Part shown: one piece after another, positions 4,935 to 5,203 of the stretch
Layout: every line of letters begins with the position of its first letter
Position numbering within the stretch: the first letter of the stretch is position 1
Assembly: GCA_937873345.1 (NCBI GenBank)
Contig: CALMRL010000160.1
Location: 1 to 5,203 of the forward strand
Length of the DNA: 5,203 bases
DNA from: an uncultured Beijerinckiaceae bacterium
GTDB lineage: Bacteria; Pseudomonadota; Alphaproteobacteria; Rhizobiales; Beijerinckiaceae
Reading direction: 5' to 3'
Position numbers and translations under genes: made by a program
Notes under the pieces: generated by a model
Database searches by the model: none
What the model saw: only the letters and a program-made list of their open reading frames with translations
What the model was told of the DNA's origin: nothing

Positions 4935-5051
4935 CGAACCTGCTGGCGAACGCGAGAATGCGCTTCCGCGCACGGCCTTGGAAGCTGGGGTGGGGTAGCC
5001 ATCGGGTAAAATCTTGTCAATCTCTCGACCGGCGGGACGGAAGGGACGACC
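4935..5051. promoter_or_regulatory. Divergent hspQ / epimerase promoter region
   Basis: These 117 bp separate the two start codons. On the - strand a perfect TTGACA lies at 5020-5015; 17 bp further the candidate -10 (TACCCC) is poor, so a non-housekeeping sigma factor is possible but not shown. On the + strand TAAAAT (5007-5012) is a good -10 about 40 bp before ATG 5052, without a good -35. The two elements overlap, so the promoters may interfere with each other. Confidence 0.4.
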
Positions 5052-5203
5052 ATGGCATCGCGCGCGCACGATCCGGCGACCTCGGATGCGTCCTTGTCGT
5101 CACGGTTCCCCGTCGAGCTGCTGACGGCCCGCGAGATGGCGGAGGCCGACCGGCTCGCCGCCGTTGTTGCCGGGTCCGCACATCACCAGGATGCGGCCCG
5201 CCG
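5052..5203 (+). CDS. nnr: NAD(P)H-hydrate epimerase/repair enzyme, N-terminus only, inverted after codon 35
   Basis: ATG 5052 is preceded by GGAAGGGA about six bases away. After a ~20-residue polar lead, residues 22-35 read ELLTAREMAEADRL, a strong match to the start of the YjeF N-terminal (NAD(P)HX epimerase) domain. These enzymes repair damaged hydrated NAD(P)H, often fused to an ADP-dependent dehydratase. From codon 36 the + strand (AAVVAGSAHHQDAAR) does not give the expected G-x-x-L-M-x-x-A-G helix. Instead bases 5203-5157 read on the - strand give AGRILVMCGPGNNGG, the family's conserved motif that should come roughly 40-50 codons later on the + strand. The gene therefore appears rearranged or chimeric from about 5157 and runs off the window. 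The identity of the N-terminus is fairly secure; integrity is not. Confidence 0.65.
   Translation, partial: MASRAHDPATSDASLSSRFPVELLTAREMAEADRLAAVVAGSAHHQDAAR

Noticed and set aside
4935..5069. 45-codon N-terminal extension of hspQ
   Set aside because: The extension does not resemble the HspQ family, would overlap the divergent epimerase start, and a ribosome-binding sequence precedes the internal ATG at 4934.

Overview
The window reads as the right-hand edge of an accessory island (probably a prophage or prophage remnant) next to core chromosome in a high-GC alphaproteobacterium. A Hyphomicrobiales, perhaps Methylobacterium-like, host is suggested by the HspQ sequence, the small MDRYTKF-type secreted protein and GC-rich codon use. 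The taxon is inference; no marker here proves it.

Layout from left to right. (1) Positions 1-1378, + strand: the 3' part of a collagen-like phage tail fibre gene (25 Gly-X-Y triplets, then a tail-fibre-type C-terminal region), joined by an ATGA overlap to a 129-codon phage-type gene and closed by a strong intrinsic terminator at 1411-1451. (2) Positions 1450-2051, - strand: an intact small exported protein preceded by two short reading frames that each make sense only if a frameshift is allowed; this is a decayed or error-containing strip. (3) Positions 2161-4007, - strand: a markedly AT-richer cassette of three tightly coupled genes of unknown function (235, 181 and 187 codons; ATGA overlap, then a 4-bp gap), with a possible 10-codon leader ORF overlapping the first start. 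This is the best candidate for an undescribed system in the window. (4) Positions 4013-4438: a gene-free strip with a 15-bp palindrome, a direct repeat and hairpins. (5) Positions 4439-4512, - strand: a complete tRNA-Gln(CUG) with encoded CCA, its 3' end facing the island, as expected of an integration target. (6) Positions 4605-5203: core genes, hspQ (-) diverging from the first codons of an NAD(P)H-hydrate epimerase/repair gene (+).

The epimerase gene is odd. After codon 35 the + strand stops resembling the family, and the remaining 47 bases encode, on the opposite strand, the family's conserved CGPGNNGG motif. The gene end therefore looks inverted, either by a real rearrangement or by a chimeric assembly or amplification junction at a contig end.

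The tail genes and the terminator form one late-operon end. The three-gene cassette is probably one independent transcription unit carried as cargo between the tail module and the tRNA. No integrase, recombinase, transposase, rRNA or CRISPR array is visible.
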